Notes: generated by a model from the letters alone, not told the origin. A stretch of DNA of 64,000 nt from Sellimonas caecigallum (GCF_045038405.1 NZ_CP173660.1:992001-1056000); one strand, 5' to 3'. Shown: positions 8,486-16,605, counted from the first letter of the stretch. Program-made: numbers and translations.

Positions 8486-9781
8486 CTAATATACGGTCAC
8501 TTTCCCGCTCCCGGATATCGCGCACTCCGCCTCTTCGGTATAGATATCTTCCCGGAGCTTATCCTCATAATCAGATCTGCCAATCTGTTTCCACGCTTCA
8601 GACTCTGCCATGCGCAGATAGATCCCAGCCGGCACGCCCTGACAGTTCTCCGTCAGCCAGTCCGGTACGGCTTCCAAAAATGTCTCGTACTGGCCTGAAC
8701 ATAGGGCCTCATCCATAAAAATATACGTCACAGCGGAAACCTCCTTTAAAAACGATTCTCCATCCGCCGCACCGTTTCCTCCATCCTTAATTTCCGTGTA
8801 TATCTTTATCCCTTCGGAAGGCAGATACTGCTCCGCAAATATGCGGACCTGCTCTTCGTAGGAAGGGCGCTTCAGAATTTCTCCGTAATCATCTTCATAC
8901 CGGTACAGGCCGTTTTCATAGGTACGGTACACTGTCACGACATCCGATTCACCGCCCTGTTCCGGATACACCTTTAGGTGTTCCTGCTCGACGGCGTCTC
9001 CCGGCGCGTAGGATATATAATGAAACTGCTGCTCATATTTCCCTTCGATCCAGTCCAGCATCTGCACGACAGATGTAACGACCCCTTTCTGTGTATCGGT
9101 CAGTCCCTCATAAGGCCCGGTAAGGCCTGTCATGTCCATAACCTCTTCCTGTCTGGCACCAAGCCATGCGCCGCCGTCATAGCTGGCCTTCCATTCGCCG
9201 GGCCCGAAGGTGATGCTCCCGTCCGGAAATGTGCCTTCACCGACAGTCAGCCCCGTATGGCAGTTCACGATCTTTGCGCTGACACTCCAGTTTGGATCCC
9301 CTGTTTCCATGATTCCGGTCAGGACATCCGATGTCGTGATCGTCAACAGCATCTTTGCCTGTAGAATACCGTCGATATTCTCGTCGATATGATATATGAA
9401 ACGGCTGTGATCGGTATCCGCCTCTACATAATAGCCCTGTTCGTCTTTCTCCATATCTTCCAGCACATCGTCAATGGACCCGGCGTACATCTCTATAAGT
9501 TCTTCTTTCTGCGTCGGCGTCACTTCCAGAATTAGATCATCCCCGTCACGCCTTACATCGGTACAGTAATCTTCAAAAGCCTCCATGTTGTCCTCGATAT
9601 CTGTATTGGCAAACTTAAATATCGAGGCAGGTATGGTAATCTTCTCTGTCATCTCCGGCAATGTTTTTCCGGCATCCGGGTCCTGGACCTGATCTGCTGC
9701 CGGAGCGCCCGCACAGGCGCTGCAGACGAGTACCGAAGCAGCTGTTACCGCTGCGAGCACTGTTTTATATAGCTTGTCCAT
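8486..9781 (-). CDS. Putative lipoprotein of unknown function (first gene of operon)
   Basis: 431 residues. An N-terminal hydrophobic stretch ends in VCSACAG, a plausible though non-classical lipobox, and the mature protein is acidic. I see no domain I can name; the segment around NWSVSAKIVNCHTGLTVGEGTFPDG looks like a beta sandwich. The start at 9781 follows AGAGGAGTGAGAGG. It is the most upstream gene of the minus-strand array 9781-4405 and probably carries the operon promoter in the bases just above 9800. Two successive lipoprotein genes at the head of the array suggest surface-exposed protection or sensing. Confidence 0.75.
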   Translation of the reverse strand: MDKLYKTVLAAVTAASVLVCSACAGAPAADQVQDPDAGKTLPEMTEKITIPASIFKFANTDIEDNMEAFEDYCTDVRRDGDDLILEVTPTQKEELIEMYAGSIDDVLEDMEKDEQGYYVEADTDHSRFIYHIDENIDGILQAKMLLTITTSDVLTGIMETGDPNWSVSAKIVNCHTGLTVGEGTFPDGSITFGPGEWKASYDGGAWLGARQEEVMDMTGLTGPYEGLTDTQKGVVTSVVQMLDWIEGKYEQQFHYISYAPGDAVEQEHLKVYPEQGGESDVVTVYRTYENGLYRYEDDYGEILKRPSYEEQVRIFAEQYLPSEGIKIYTEIKDGGNGAADGESFLKEVSAVTYIFMDEALCSGQYETFLEAVPDWLTENCQGVPAGIYLRMAESEAWKQIGRSDYEDKLREDIYTEEAECAISGSGKVTVY

Positions 9782-10520
9782 CCTCTCACTCCTCTGAAAA
9801 CACATTTCTATGCTGATAATAATACCATATTCAAGCTGTAAAAGTTACCGTTTTTATAGATTTTTTCATCTCAGATCTGCTAAGAACGGCAACACCCCAG
9901 GCAGTCAGGGTATCTGTGCGCAATGTATCTCCACTCTCTGTCCTGACAACTGTTCTTCCATGATTAGTACGAGTGCTCCACCGCCTTCTTCTGACTAGTA
10001 TCCGGTCACTACTGCCGTGATCTCATATTCATATACTCTGCCTTCGACGTCTGTATATGTCACGCTGCTTCCCTCATTCTCCATGCCAATATCGACAAAC
10101 TGCGGCGCCGCTTTAGAGTCTGAGATCACAAACTACGGATTTTCTATTTCTACATATCCGGGTATATAGATAAGAATACCATAAAATTATGAAAAATTTT
10201 ACTGCTGGTACAGATTACGGCGCAGCAGCCTGTGCTGTGATTCCATGTATTGTTTTTAGATTCCTGCCTCCTATACTTTTTTCATATTTATTGTATAGGA
10301 TGGGCATTCTGCGCCGGGAAATTACAAATACGCACTTTGAGAAGCTATATATAATAATGTAAGCACACGAGCAGCGAGCAGCAAACCTGCTAATAGGTGT
10401 CAAGCCCCAAAATGGAAAATCGGATGTCAGAAAATGAGCATAACAAAACAGACCTGCAACAAAGTGAAAATTGCAGACCTGAGTGTTTTGTGACTTTGAG
10501 ATTTTGTGTTTACAGCAGAG
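9782..10520. other. Gene-poor interval with decayed coding remnants
   Basis: About 740 bp between the immunity-like operon and the IS110 transposase. It contains the broken reading frame at 9995-10172, a strong AGGAGG-like site near 10265-10275 that leads only into a 15-codon frame, and AT-rich DNA around 10140-10370. This looks like the residue of one or more deleted genes plus one end of the insertion sequence (roughly 10400-10520). Confidence 0.5.
9995..10172 (-). pseudogene. C-terminal gene remnant with an in-frame stop
   Basis: A frame of about 58 codons reads IPGYVEIENP, then TAG at 10133-10135, then FVISDSKAAPQFVDIGM and on to YEYEITAVVTGY and TAG at 9995-9997. The composition is that of real protein, but there is no start and one internal stop, so it is a dead fragment. 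I cannot name the family. Confidence 0.45.
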
Positions 10521-11756
10521 TTAAGCGATTTCTTGCGTGTTCAGATATTCTTTTACTCTTGCATAATAAATCCGCAGGAACTTTGCAGCTCCGGCCACGG
10601 TGTAAACGTAGAAATGCTTTCCTTCTGCTCGTTTCTTATCCATGAAGCAGAATACAGAATTGTCGGGATTCCCGTGAACAAGAATCATGGAGGCGATCTC
10701 AAACAGCACTTTGCGCAAGTGAGGCGAACCGCGCTTGGAAACATGGCGATTCTTTGCATCGAATGTACCAGATTGATACGGTGGTGCATCCACACCGGCA
10801 TAAGCAACCAGAGCGCCTTTGTGTGAAAAACGGCGGACATCACCGATCTCAGCCATCAGCTGCGGTCCGGTGATTTTTCCGACGCCTTCCATCGCCATTA
10901 CCAGTTCGTATTCTGGCAACAGGGAGGCCAGCCGGTTCATTTCCGTGCGGAGAGCATGGAGCGAGTCATACACGGTATTCAGGCTGATTGCCGCTTGTGT
11001 TATCAGCAGTTTTGTACTATCATTTTTAGGAAGCGTGGCAACGGCATTCCTGGCTGCGGTATGGATTCGTTCGGCATCAGAAGTGCTGAATCTATAACCG
11101 GTTCTTTTGCACCATTTTTGGAAGGTGTCTGCAAAAGTATGTAGGGATAATGCTGCCACGCATTCTTTATGCCAAAAACGGATCACGAAATCCACCCATT
11201 TGACATGGCCCTTTGTGTTCCTGCCTTCATTCAGAAACAGCTTATTTGCACCAGGGAATGTCTGATCCAGGAGTGAAATCAAGCCGTTTCTTAACATCGT
11301 ACCAGTGGTAGTTGTCCGCTCATAAAGTCGGCTCTGGATCTTCAGCATTTGCCGAGTTTCATCCTCTGTGGAATATTCCCTCAGATCCATCCAGAATGTA
11401 AGACCATAATTTGCGATTTTCAACGCATCCGCTTTATCCGTTTTGATCTTGCGCAGTGAATTATCGCTGAAGTTGTGAATCAGGATCGCGTTCACAACGC
11501 TGACAAAAAATCCGGCCTGTTGCAGAGCCAAAGCCACGGGTCTCCAATACATTCCCGTATGCTCCATAACAACCCGAATCTCGCCATCTTCATCTTCAAG
11601 GCTATGCAGTTTTTCAAGCAGCTTCTTGATACCGGCGACATCATGGCTGACATCAAATGGGAGCAAGGCCACTTCGCCGCCTGGCCTTCTGGCCGCAACT
11701 GTGCTTTTATACTTTGAGACATCTATCCCAACCGCTGTAATGACTCCTGCACTCAT
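10521..11756 (-). CDS. IS110-family transposase
   Basis: 411 residues, full length. The N-terminal RuvC-like DEDD domain shows GIDVSK (Asp12), VVMEHTGMYW and KTDKADALKIA. The C-terminal Transposase_20 domain shows the helix-hairpin-helix region MEGVGKITGPQLMAEIGD and the serine-bearing HVSKRGSPHLRK. Family members recombine DNA using both active sites, guided by a bridge RNA transcribed from a non-coding end. The ATG at 11756 (MSAGVI) is chosen because GGGAGGA lies 7 bases upstream. The gene appears intact, with no frameshift, so the element could still be active. Confidence 0.95.
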   Translation of the reverse strand: MSAGVITAVGIDVSKYKSTVAARRPGGEVALLPFDVSHDVAGIKKLLEKLHSLEDEDGEIRVVMEHTGMYWRPVALALQQAGFFVSVVNAILIHNFSDNSLRKIKTDKADALKIANYGLTFWMDLREYSTEDETRQMLKIQSRLYERTTTTGTMLRNGLISLLDQTFPGANKLFLNEGRNTKGHVKWVDFVIRFWHKECVAALSLHTFADTFQKWCKRTGYRFSTSDAERIHTAARNAVATLPKNDSTKLLITQAAISLNTVYDSLHALRTEMNRLASLLPEYELVMAMEGVGKITGPQLMAEIGDVRRFSHKGALVAYAGVDAPPYQSGTFDAKNRHVSKRGSPHLRKVLFEIASMILVHGNPDNSVFCFMDKKRAEGKHFYVYTVAGAAKFLRIYYARVKEYLNTQEIA

Positions 11757-11990
11757 ACACATTCCTCCCTTGTTTGGTTTTATAATCGGCGACCGCCACA
11801 GTTCATTACCGATTCAGCTTGCTTAGTTACACGAATGTACGGATTGCTCCGATGATTCAACCTGCGTAAATCGAACGCTGCAATGAGAGGGTCGGTTAAC
11901 AGTTTGCACGGACGAGCGTGGTTAGCTCAAGCAATGCCCCGTTAGACCGATTACCTCATCATTGTAGCTTAGGCTTGAACCTCTGAACAG
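11757..11990 (-). ncRNA. Candidate IS110 bridge RNA region (5' non-coding end)
   Basis: About 235 bp immediately upstream of the transposase has no reading frame but has structure on the transposase strand. Arms TCGGT(C)TAAC near 11945 and GTTAACCGA near 11895 can pair around a 40-base loop, and further short hairpins follow toward the start codon. In IS110-group elements such as IS621 this left-end region encodes the bridge RNA. The assignment rests on position, size and partial structure only; loop target/donor matches could not be tested. Confidence 0.4.
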
Positions 11991-12000
11991 CATTACTTGG

Positions 12001-12194
12001 GAACGCTGTCCTTGGGGTCAAACATATTGTAGCAAGCAATGCCTGTGTTAATACACACAGGCCGCGGGACGGAAAATCCCCCCAGGGATTTCCGTCCCGC
12101 TATGCTTGTTGAGGGCATCGCCCCCAAGCCCCCTTGAACGCAGATTTTCAATCTGCGGCTGCGCGTTCTGCGAACGCTTTTGACCATAGCCAGC
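12001..12194 (-). other. Intergenic tail after the relaxase gene with a strong hairpin
   Basis: No gene is supported here. The segment contains an inverted repeat GCGGGACGGAAAATCCC (12064-12080) / GGGATTTCCGTCCCGC (12085-12100), giving a stem of about 15 bp with a 4-base loop. It is GC-rich like the relaxase gene, so it belongs to the conjugative-element fragment. There is no T-tract, so it may be a processing or transfer-related structure rather than a terminator. Confidence 0.5.
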
Positions 12195-13607
12195 TCACCG
12201 CTGGCCGTGGTCTTTTTCTTTTTCGGCGTCGTGCTCTGCCTCCATGTTCAGGATGCGATCCACGTTGGCTTTGGCCGCCAAAAGCTCCCGCATTTCCTCG
12301 CGGGAGTGGCGGTACTCGGCGTAGTTTTTCTTCTTTTCCTCCAGCAGCTTGGCGTACTCCGCCTGCAACTCCTTCATCTTGGGCAGCTTCTTCACGCCCA
12401 GATTGTCAAAGGAATCCTTGGCGGCCCGGTGAAGCAGGATTTCCGACTCGTGCTCCTGCCGGAATTTTGCGGAGTAACCGGCCTTCCGGTAGGCAACATA
12501 GACCTCGCGGGTCTTAGCATAATTGACAATGTGGGTGCGCAGTACGGCGATCTCCGCCATGCGCTTCTCCGCTGCCTTGATCTGCGCCGACAGCTCGTTG
12601 TGATGGGCGGTGGCCGCCGCCGCTTTGTCCGCCAGTTCGGCGTACTCCAGCAGGTTGTGCTCGGTGAGGAAATTCATAGTCCGGGCCATCTGCTTCAGGT
12701 TAAATACCTTCGCCCAGCGGACGTACCCCGCGCCCTTTCCGGCCTGTAATTTTGCCTGAATGTCCACCAGCAGATTGACTTTCGGCGGCTCGGCCTGTGC
12801 GGTGGTTTTCTTGCGGGGCGTGTGCTCTTTCTGGCCGGAGAGGACCGCCAGAAGATCGTCCAGCGTGTAGCCCGCGCCCAGACTGTCCAGCCGGGCCGCT
12901 CTGTCCCAGCCGGGCAACTTCAGCCGGTACGATTTCCCGCGCTTTGATACCTCGCAGCCGTCCTCCCGGAGCAACTGAAACAGCACGTCCAAGTCAGCGG
13001 GTTTCTGCGCCAGCGCCTGGTCGATGGCCAGCCGCAGCAGCTCCCGGTGGGAGGGCTTGGCCTGGTCTCCCAGCCACTTGTTGTAGCTTTTCCCATGCGG
13101 TTTCGGATTCTCCACAATGGACAGGCCATTCTCGATGCAGATGGTGTCGCTCAGACGGCGGACGGCCCTGGTGCTGCCCCAGAAGTTGCGAAACTTCCGG
13201 TCGCAGTCCAGATTCACCGCCGACCAGATGATGTGATTATGAACGTGCGATTTATCTATGTGAGTGCAGACTACAAAGGCGTGTCTGCCTTTGGTGAAGC
13301 GTTTGGCAAATTCCACGCCCAGGCGATTGGCCTCCTCCGGGGTGATCTCGCCGGGCTTGAAGGACTGGCGCACATGGTAGGCGATTACATCGTCCGCGCC
13401 GCGTATCCGCCCGGTGGCAGCGATATACTGGCGCTTTGCCAGCAGAAATTCTGCATCAGCGGTCCGGCTGTCGCAGCCATAGCCGGTAATGAGCCTGCCG
13501 TTGTCCGTCTTTTGCGGGTTTTCCACATAGTCGATGATGTCGCTGACCGCTTTGCTCTCGGTTCGGCCTTTGCCGGTATGCAGCGGCATGATGCGGGTGG
13601 TAGCCAT
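12195..13607 (-). CDS. MobP-like relaxase / mobilization nuclease
   Basis: 470 residues, apparently complete. The relaxase domain (about 1-260) includes AYHVRQSFKPGEITPEEAN and the metal-binding histidine cluster HIDKSHVHNHI, typical of relaxases of Tn1549-like conjugative elements of Clostridia. The C-terminal half is a long coiled coil (about 330-460) rich in Ala, Glu, Lys and Arg. The ATG at 13607 has AGGAGG 8 bases upstream. It nicks oriT and pilots single-stranded DNA in conjugation; no coupling protein or type IV secretion genes remain in the window. GC content and codon use match parB and contrast with the immunity-like operon. Upstream, the usual accessory protein gene is replaced by a mobV fragment. 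Confidence 0.9.
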   Translation of the reverse strand: MATTRIMPLHTGKGRTESKAVSDIIDYVENPQKTDNGRLITGYGCDSRTADAEFLLAKRQYIAATGRIRGADDVIAYHVRQSFKPGEITPEEANRLGVEFAKRFTKGRHAFVVCTHIDKSHVHNHIIWSAVNLDCDRKFRNFWGSTRAVRRLSDTICIENGLSIVENPKPHGKSYNKWLGDQAKPSHRELLRLAIDQALAQKPADLDVLFQLLREDGCEVSKRGKSYRLKLPGWDRAARLDSLGAGYTLDDLLAVLSGQKEHTPRKKTTAQAEPPKVNLLVDIQAKLQAGKGAGYVRWAKVFNLKQMARTMNFLTEHNLLEYAELADKAAAATAHHNELSAQIKAAEKRMAEIAVLRTHIVNYAKTREVYVAYRKAGYSAKFRQEHESEILLHRAAKDSFDNLGVKKLPKMKELQAEYAKLLEEKKKNYAEYRHSREEMRELLAAKANVDRILNMEAEHDAEKEKDHGQR

Positions 13608-14370
13608 AACAAGTTCCTCCTTTCCCGTAAACGAAGAAGATTTTTGCTTTTTTCATGGGGATTGACATATACTTATCCAGCAGAGCCGCAATCTCGGCAG
13701 CTCTGCTTTTTGCGTTAAAGGCTCCAATACCGGCCAGTAGTTCCTCCAGCTTGGCTTTTTGTTTGGTCAGGCGGGTCATCTCCTTGAACACTCTGGGCGG
13801 GATATGGTCACGTCCGGTCTGGCTGGCACTTTCCCCACGCTCCAAATCAGGGTATTTGCGCACTATGTGTTCCCAGAACTTGTCCTGCCACTGGATTAGC
13901 TTTTTCTTGTTTCCCACAATCTCCTTGGCGCTGAGTCTGCCATCCGCAGTCAGCGGGACAAAAGAAAGGTGCATATGGGGCGTTTTCTCGTCCATATGCA
14001 CCACAGCGGATATGATTGTTTTGGGGTCTTGGTTTTGCTGGAGAAAGTTCAGCGCCTCTTGAAAATAGGCTCTGACCTCAGATTTCTTCTTTCCCTGAAA
14101 GAACTCTGGCGTTGCAGTTACCAGGGCTTCCACGACTCGAACACTGTCTGACCTGGTACGGCAACCGGCCTCTTTGATCTGCCGCTCTGCCTCCGCACGA
14201 TATTTTCGTTCCGGCTCGATCAGATGGAAATTATACTTGCTCCTGCTGATGTCCACATCGGGATTGCTAGCGTATTTCTCTTTGGTGCGCTCGTTGTGGG
14301 CTTCAATGTTCCCGATCTCTGGCCCTTTGTATTTGGCAAAGCGGAGAATGGCATACTGCGGCTTGCTCAT
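13456..14370 (-). pseudogene. MobV relaxase, N-terminal part fused to the relaxase leader
   Basis: Codons 1 to about 238 are a good MobV N-terminus: MSKPQYAILRFAKYKGPEIGN, NIEAHNERTKEKY (motif with the origin-binding region), AVVHMDEKTPHMHLSFVPL (the HxDE...PHxH metal site) and RVFKEMTRLTKQK. At about 13,660 the sequence changes into the leader and the first 50 codons of the downstream relaxase gene, read out of frame, ending at 13456. The protein therefore keeps the catalytic domain but has a foreign tail in place of its coiled coil. The ATG at 14370 has AGGAGGG upstream and overlaps the stop of the preceding small gene. It is the partner breakpoint of the one at 2.88 kb. Confidence 0.85.
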
Positions 14371-14585
14371 ACTCTGTCCCTCCTTTTCTGCCAAATCAGG
14401 TCATAGCCTAGCACGTCGGCCAGCTCCACGACCTCCTTGTAGCGAATAGATTCCCGCTGGAGCTTGGCCGACAGGTTGGAAACACTGTCCGACCAGTCGT
14501 ATTCCTCATGGAGCAAGTCAACTACCTCTTGCATGGTGTATCCTGCCCGGACGATCTGCGCCTTAATCTCGTTGCGTACCGTCAT
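14367..14585 (-). CDS. Small DNA-binding-type protein preceding mobV
   Basis: 72 residues: an N-terminal helix pair MTVRNEIKAQIVRAGYTMQEVV, a middle segment with SDSVSNLSAKLQRESIRYKEVVEL that reads as a helix-turn-helix, and a short end. It resembles DUF6471-like/XRE-like regulators that commonly precede mobV. The stop overlaps the mobV start (ATGAG), so the pair is co-translated; an autoregulatory or oriT-accessory role is likely but unproven. The ATG at 14585 has GGAGG 10 bases upstream. Confidence 0.72.
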   Translation of the reverse strand: MTVRNEIKAQIVRAGYTMQEVVDLLHEEYDWSDSVSNLSAKLQRESIRYKEVVELADVLGYDLIWQKRRDRV

Positions 14586-14611
14586 AATCAAAAATCCTCC
14601 TAAATTTACTT

Positions 14612-14657
14612 AATAAAAAAGCGAAGCCGGTACGCCCTCAGGCATAGCCGCTTCGCT
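14612..14657 (-). terminator. Intrinsic terminator/attenuator between primase and the mobV unit
   Basis: On the minus strand, AGCGAAGC (14657-14650) pairs with GCTTCGCT (14627-14620) around an inner GGC/GCC-type stem and is followed by TTTTTTATT. It follows the primase transcript and precedes the small regulator gene by about 25 bp, so it should limit read-through into mob. Confidence 0.65.
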
Positions 14658-14978
14658 GTGTCGTGAAAACTTCTCTTGTTACCAAATCCGTTCAGAATTG
14701 CCGGTGCGATGTCCTGTCCATTACCTGCACCTTCCGACTTTCCCGTTCCGTGTGACTTGGCTCGAAGCCGTGCGTTTTCCCATGATTCCATGCACCCAGT
14801 TCGCTGGTTCGAGAAGCATGGTTTCGTAAAATAATTTCTGCCAATTGTCAAATACTTTCCGATTCTCACTTGCCTTGATTTACCCCTCCAATTTTGCCGG
14901 TAATTTTGAGCCATAACCGCTGAATTGCTTATAAAAGGGAGAACAACGGTCAATCAAAGTGTACGTACGTACACGGTA
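14658..14978. other. Intergenic region between primase and mob regulator (possible oriT/ori DNA)
   Basis: About 320 bp. A minus-strand frame (14953-14606) is open, but it overlaps the terminator and has weak coding character, so I do not call it. The sequence TGTACGTACGTACA at 14960-14973 is a perfect 14-bp palindrome just past the primase stop; a second GTACGTACGTAC occurs at 15011-15022. MobV origins usually lie just upstream of mob, so this interval is where an oriT would be expected. No specific nick-site consensus was identified. Confidence 0.4.
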
Positions 14979-16100
14979 TCAGCGCCTCCATTCCTCCGGT
15001 ACATCTTCCGGTACGTACGTACGCATCGAATCACCGGAAAACACCGACATATTGTTTCTCACCAGTACCTCAATTCCCAGAAAGCCACGCACCCGCCGTC
15101 CGGCAGCATTGGTCACATTGTTGCAGTATTCCAGATTGTAGCGGCTCTGGCAGGCAATCAGGGCTTCGCTGAAACTGCGGGGTTTTAGGGCGGGCAGATT
15201 ATTTTCGGTGCAGTAAATCTGATATGCCTCATATAGCTCTTTGGAGCTGGCAGACATATCGGCTTTCCGGCGAATATACCCGTCTGAATCCAGAAAATCA
15301 AAGATATTGTTGTTATCTCGTTTGACAGCCTCCCGATTGTCTTTTGTGCGCTGGCTCTCGGTAAACTTGAAATTGTTGGTGGCCAGCCGCTGCAATCCCT
15401 CAAAAGCCCACAGTAGAATGCCCTCCACCTCGGATTTCATCTTCTCGGCAAGGTCAGGATCATCCACACGGCCAGCCGGTTTTTCTTTCGTGGTCAGCAC
15501 CAGCTGGCGGCGGTAAAATCCGTCGCTCCGGTCAAACAGTGCCTGCAAATCCCCGTTGGAAAAAGCCAGCAGTCGGGCGCACATCCATCCCTGATAGCTC
15601 TGCTTGCCCTTGCGCTCCAAATCCATTTTGCCCTGGGCAGTGACGATGGACTTTACATAGTTGGTCTGACGCAGGGCTTCCATCCGCATATCGTCATCCA
15701 CGCACAGGAGGATGTGTTCCAAATCCGCACGGGCAAAGCGGTTCTCGGATATTTTCCCTATGCTGCCATCCTTCATATTCGAGCCGAACATGGTTCCCAG
15801 CACAGCGCCGATCTGCGACTTTCCTTCGCCGCCGTTGCCTTTAATCACCATCATCCGCTGTCCCTTGTTGCTGGGAATCAGGCAGTAGCCGATATATTCC
15901 TGCAAGGTGGAGATGTCCTCCGGATAGAGCAGGCCATCCAGAAATTTCAGCCAGAGAACAGGTTTTGGAGCGTTGGGGTTGTAGGACACGGGGAACCGGT
16001 TGCGGACGATTTTCGGCTTTCCTTTCGCAAAAGTTCCATCCAGAAAAAGCGTCCCATTGGAGAGATGAATCCGATCCGGCTCCGGGGGAAAATCCTCCAC
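14979..16100 (-). CDS. Primase-family protein, D5/P4-type helicase, 5' truncated
   Basis: 373 codons of a phage/plasmid primase-helicase. The superfamily 3 helicase core is visible: Walker A GNGGEGKS at about residue 88, Walker B-like ILLCVDDDM, and a sensor region ARLLAFSNGDLQALFDRSDGFYRRQ. A C-terminal DNA-binding domain ends MRTYVPEDVPEEWRR. The usual N-terminal 80-300 residues (the primase or D5_N part) are missing, because the sequence changes at about 16,100 into an unrelated methyltransferase fragment on the other strand. The 16100 end is therefore a breakpoint, not a real start. It would have driven replication of an excised element; it is probably non-functional now. Confidence 0.8.
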   Translation of the reverse strand: MEDFPPEPDRIHLSNGTLFLDGTFAKGKPKIVRNRFPVSYNPNAPKPVLWLKFLDGLLYPEDISTLQEYIGYCLIPSNKGQRMMVIKGNGGEGKSQIGAVLGTMFGSNMKDGSIGKISENRFARADLEHILLCVDDDMRMEALRQTNYVKSIVTAQGKMDLERKGKQSYQGWMCARLLAFSNGDLQALFDRSDGFYRRQLVLTTKEKPAGRVDDPDLAEKMKSEVEGILLWAFEGLQRLATNNFKFTESQRTKDNREAVKRDNNNIFDFLDSDGYIRRKADMSASSKELYEAYQIYCTENNLPALKPRSFSEALIACQSRYNLEYCNNVTNAAGRRVRGFLGIEVLVRNNMSVFSGDSMRTYVPEDVPEEWRR

Positions 16101-16103
16101 AGA

Positions 16104-16472
16104 AAATTTGTGTTTTCTGAAATTGGTTTGATAAACGATTTTGTATTAGCAGATGAGTGCTTCTATACCGATAGTTGCTGTGGAGCCGAACTCAAAGATG
16201 AGTACAAGCAATATGAAACTTTTATATATCGTTATCTAAATAGCAAGCTCGCCACGTATGTATATAAAAAAATATCGGTTCCTAAAGCAAATGGCTATTC
16301 AATATACAAAAACGCTTTCTTAAAAACTATGCCAATTCTCTTACCATCAGAGCAAACAGATTTTCAATCTATGAGTGATAACGAGTTTGATGCCTATATT
16401 TATAATCTGGTTGGATTAACGGCAGATGAGATTAGGATGGTAGAAACAGCAGAGTATTCTCAAGCCAAATAA
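16104..16472 (+). pseudogene. DNA methyltransferase/restriction enzyme, C-terminal remnant
   Basis: About 122 codons reading KFVFSEIGLINDFVLADECFY, then LKDEYKQYETFIYRYLNS, KKISVPKANGYSIYKNAFLKTMPILLPS and a helical end. This is the C-terminal target-recognition domain (TaqI-like C-terminal specificity domain) of a type II DNA methyltransferase or fused restriction-modification enzyme. Catalytic N-terminal motifs are absent, and no start lies ahead because the frame enters the antisense of the primase. The gene has been cut by insertion or deletion at the element edge. Confidence 0.72.
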
Positions 16473-16481
16473 GTAAAGTAA

Positions 16482-16521
16482 AACATCGCCCACCAATCAC
16501 TGAGGATCGGTGGGCGATGTT
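16482..16521. terminator. 13-bp perfect stem hairpin after the methyltransferase remnant
   Basis: AACATCGCCCACC (16482-16494) pairs perfectly with GGTGGGCGATGTT (16509-16521). It lies 9 bp after the methyltransferase stop and also faces the end of rlmD from the other side (85 bp away). The T-tracts are weak, so it may act as a transcript end or a mobile-element boundary structure. Confidence 0.5.
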
Positions 16522-16605
16522 GCTTCGTTCAGATATATTAGCAATTTCGAATTCTTTAAATACCTATTTTATGTTAGCACAATATGGGATGACTTATATT
16601 GTGCG

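Larger units (their letters stand above)
10400..12000 (-). mobile_element. IS110-family insertion sequence (ends approximate)
   Basis: Defined by the transposase at 10521-11756, a short non-coding 3' side and about 240 bp of non-coding 5' side. IS110 elements lack classical terminal inverted repeats and make little or no target duplication, so the ends cannot be fixed by eye. CCCCAA near 10407 and TTGGGG near 12013 lie close to the likely ends in inverted order. It sits between decayed sequence and the tail of the conjugative-element relaxase gene. Confidence 0.55.

Noticed and set aside
10215..10403. 62-codon minus-strand open frame near the IS
   Set aside because: Starts in the IS end region, no supporting pattern; frame ends within the gene-poor interval.
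11993..12187. 64-codon minus-strand open frame after the relaxase
   Set aside because: No ribosome site, runs through a strong hairpin, no protein-like pattern.
2292..14370. The two mobV parts as one gene split by an insertion
   Set aside because: They overlap by about 100 residues with many differences, so they are parts of two different genes.
14606..14953. 115-codon minus-strand open frame
   Set aside because: Overlaps the terminator, has no good ribosome site and an unusual composition; kept only as intergenic note.
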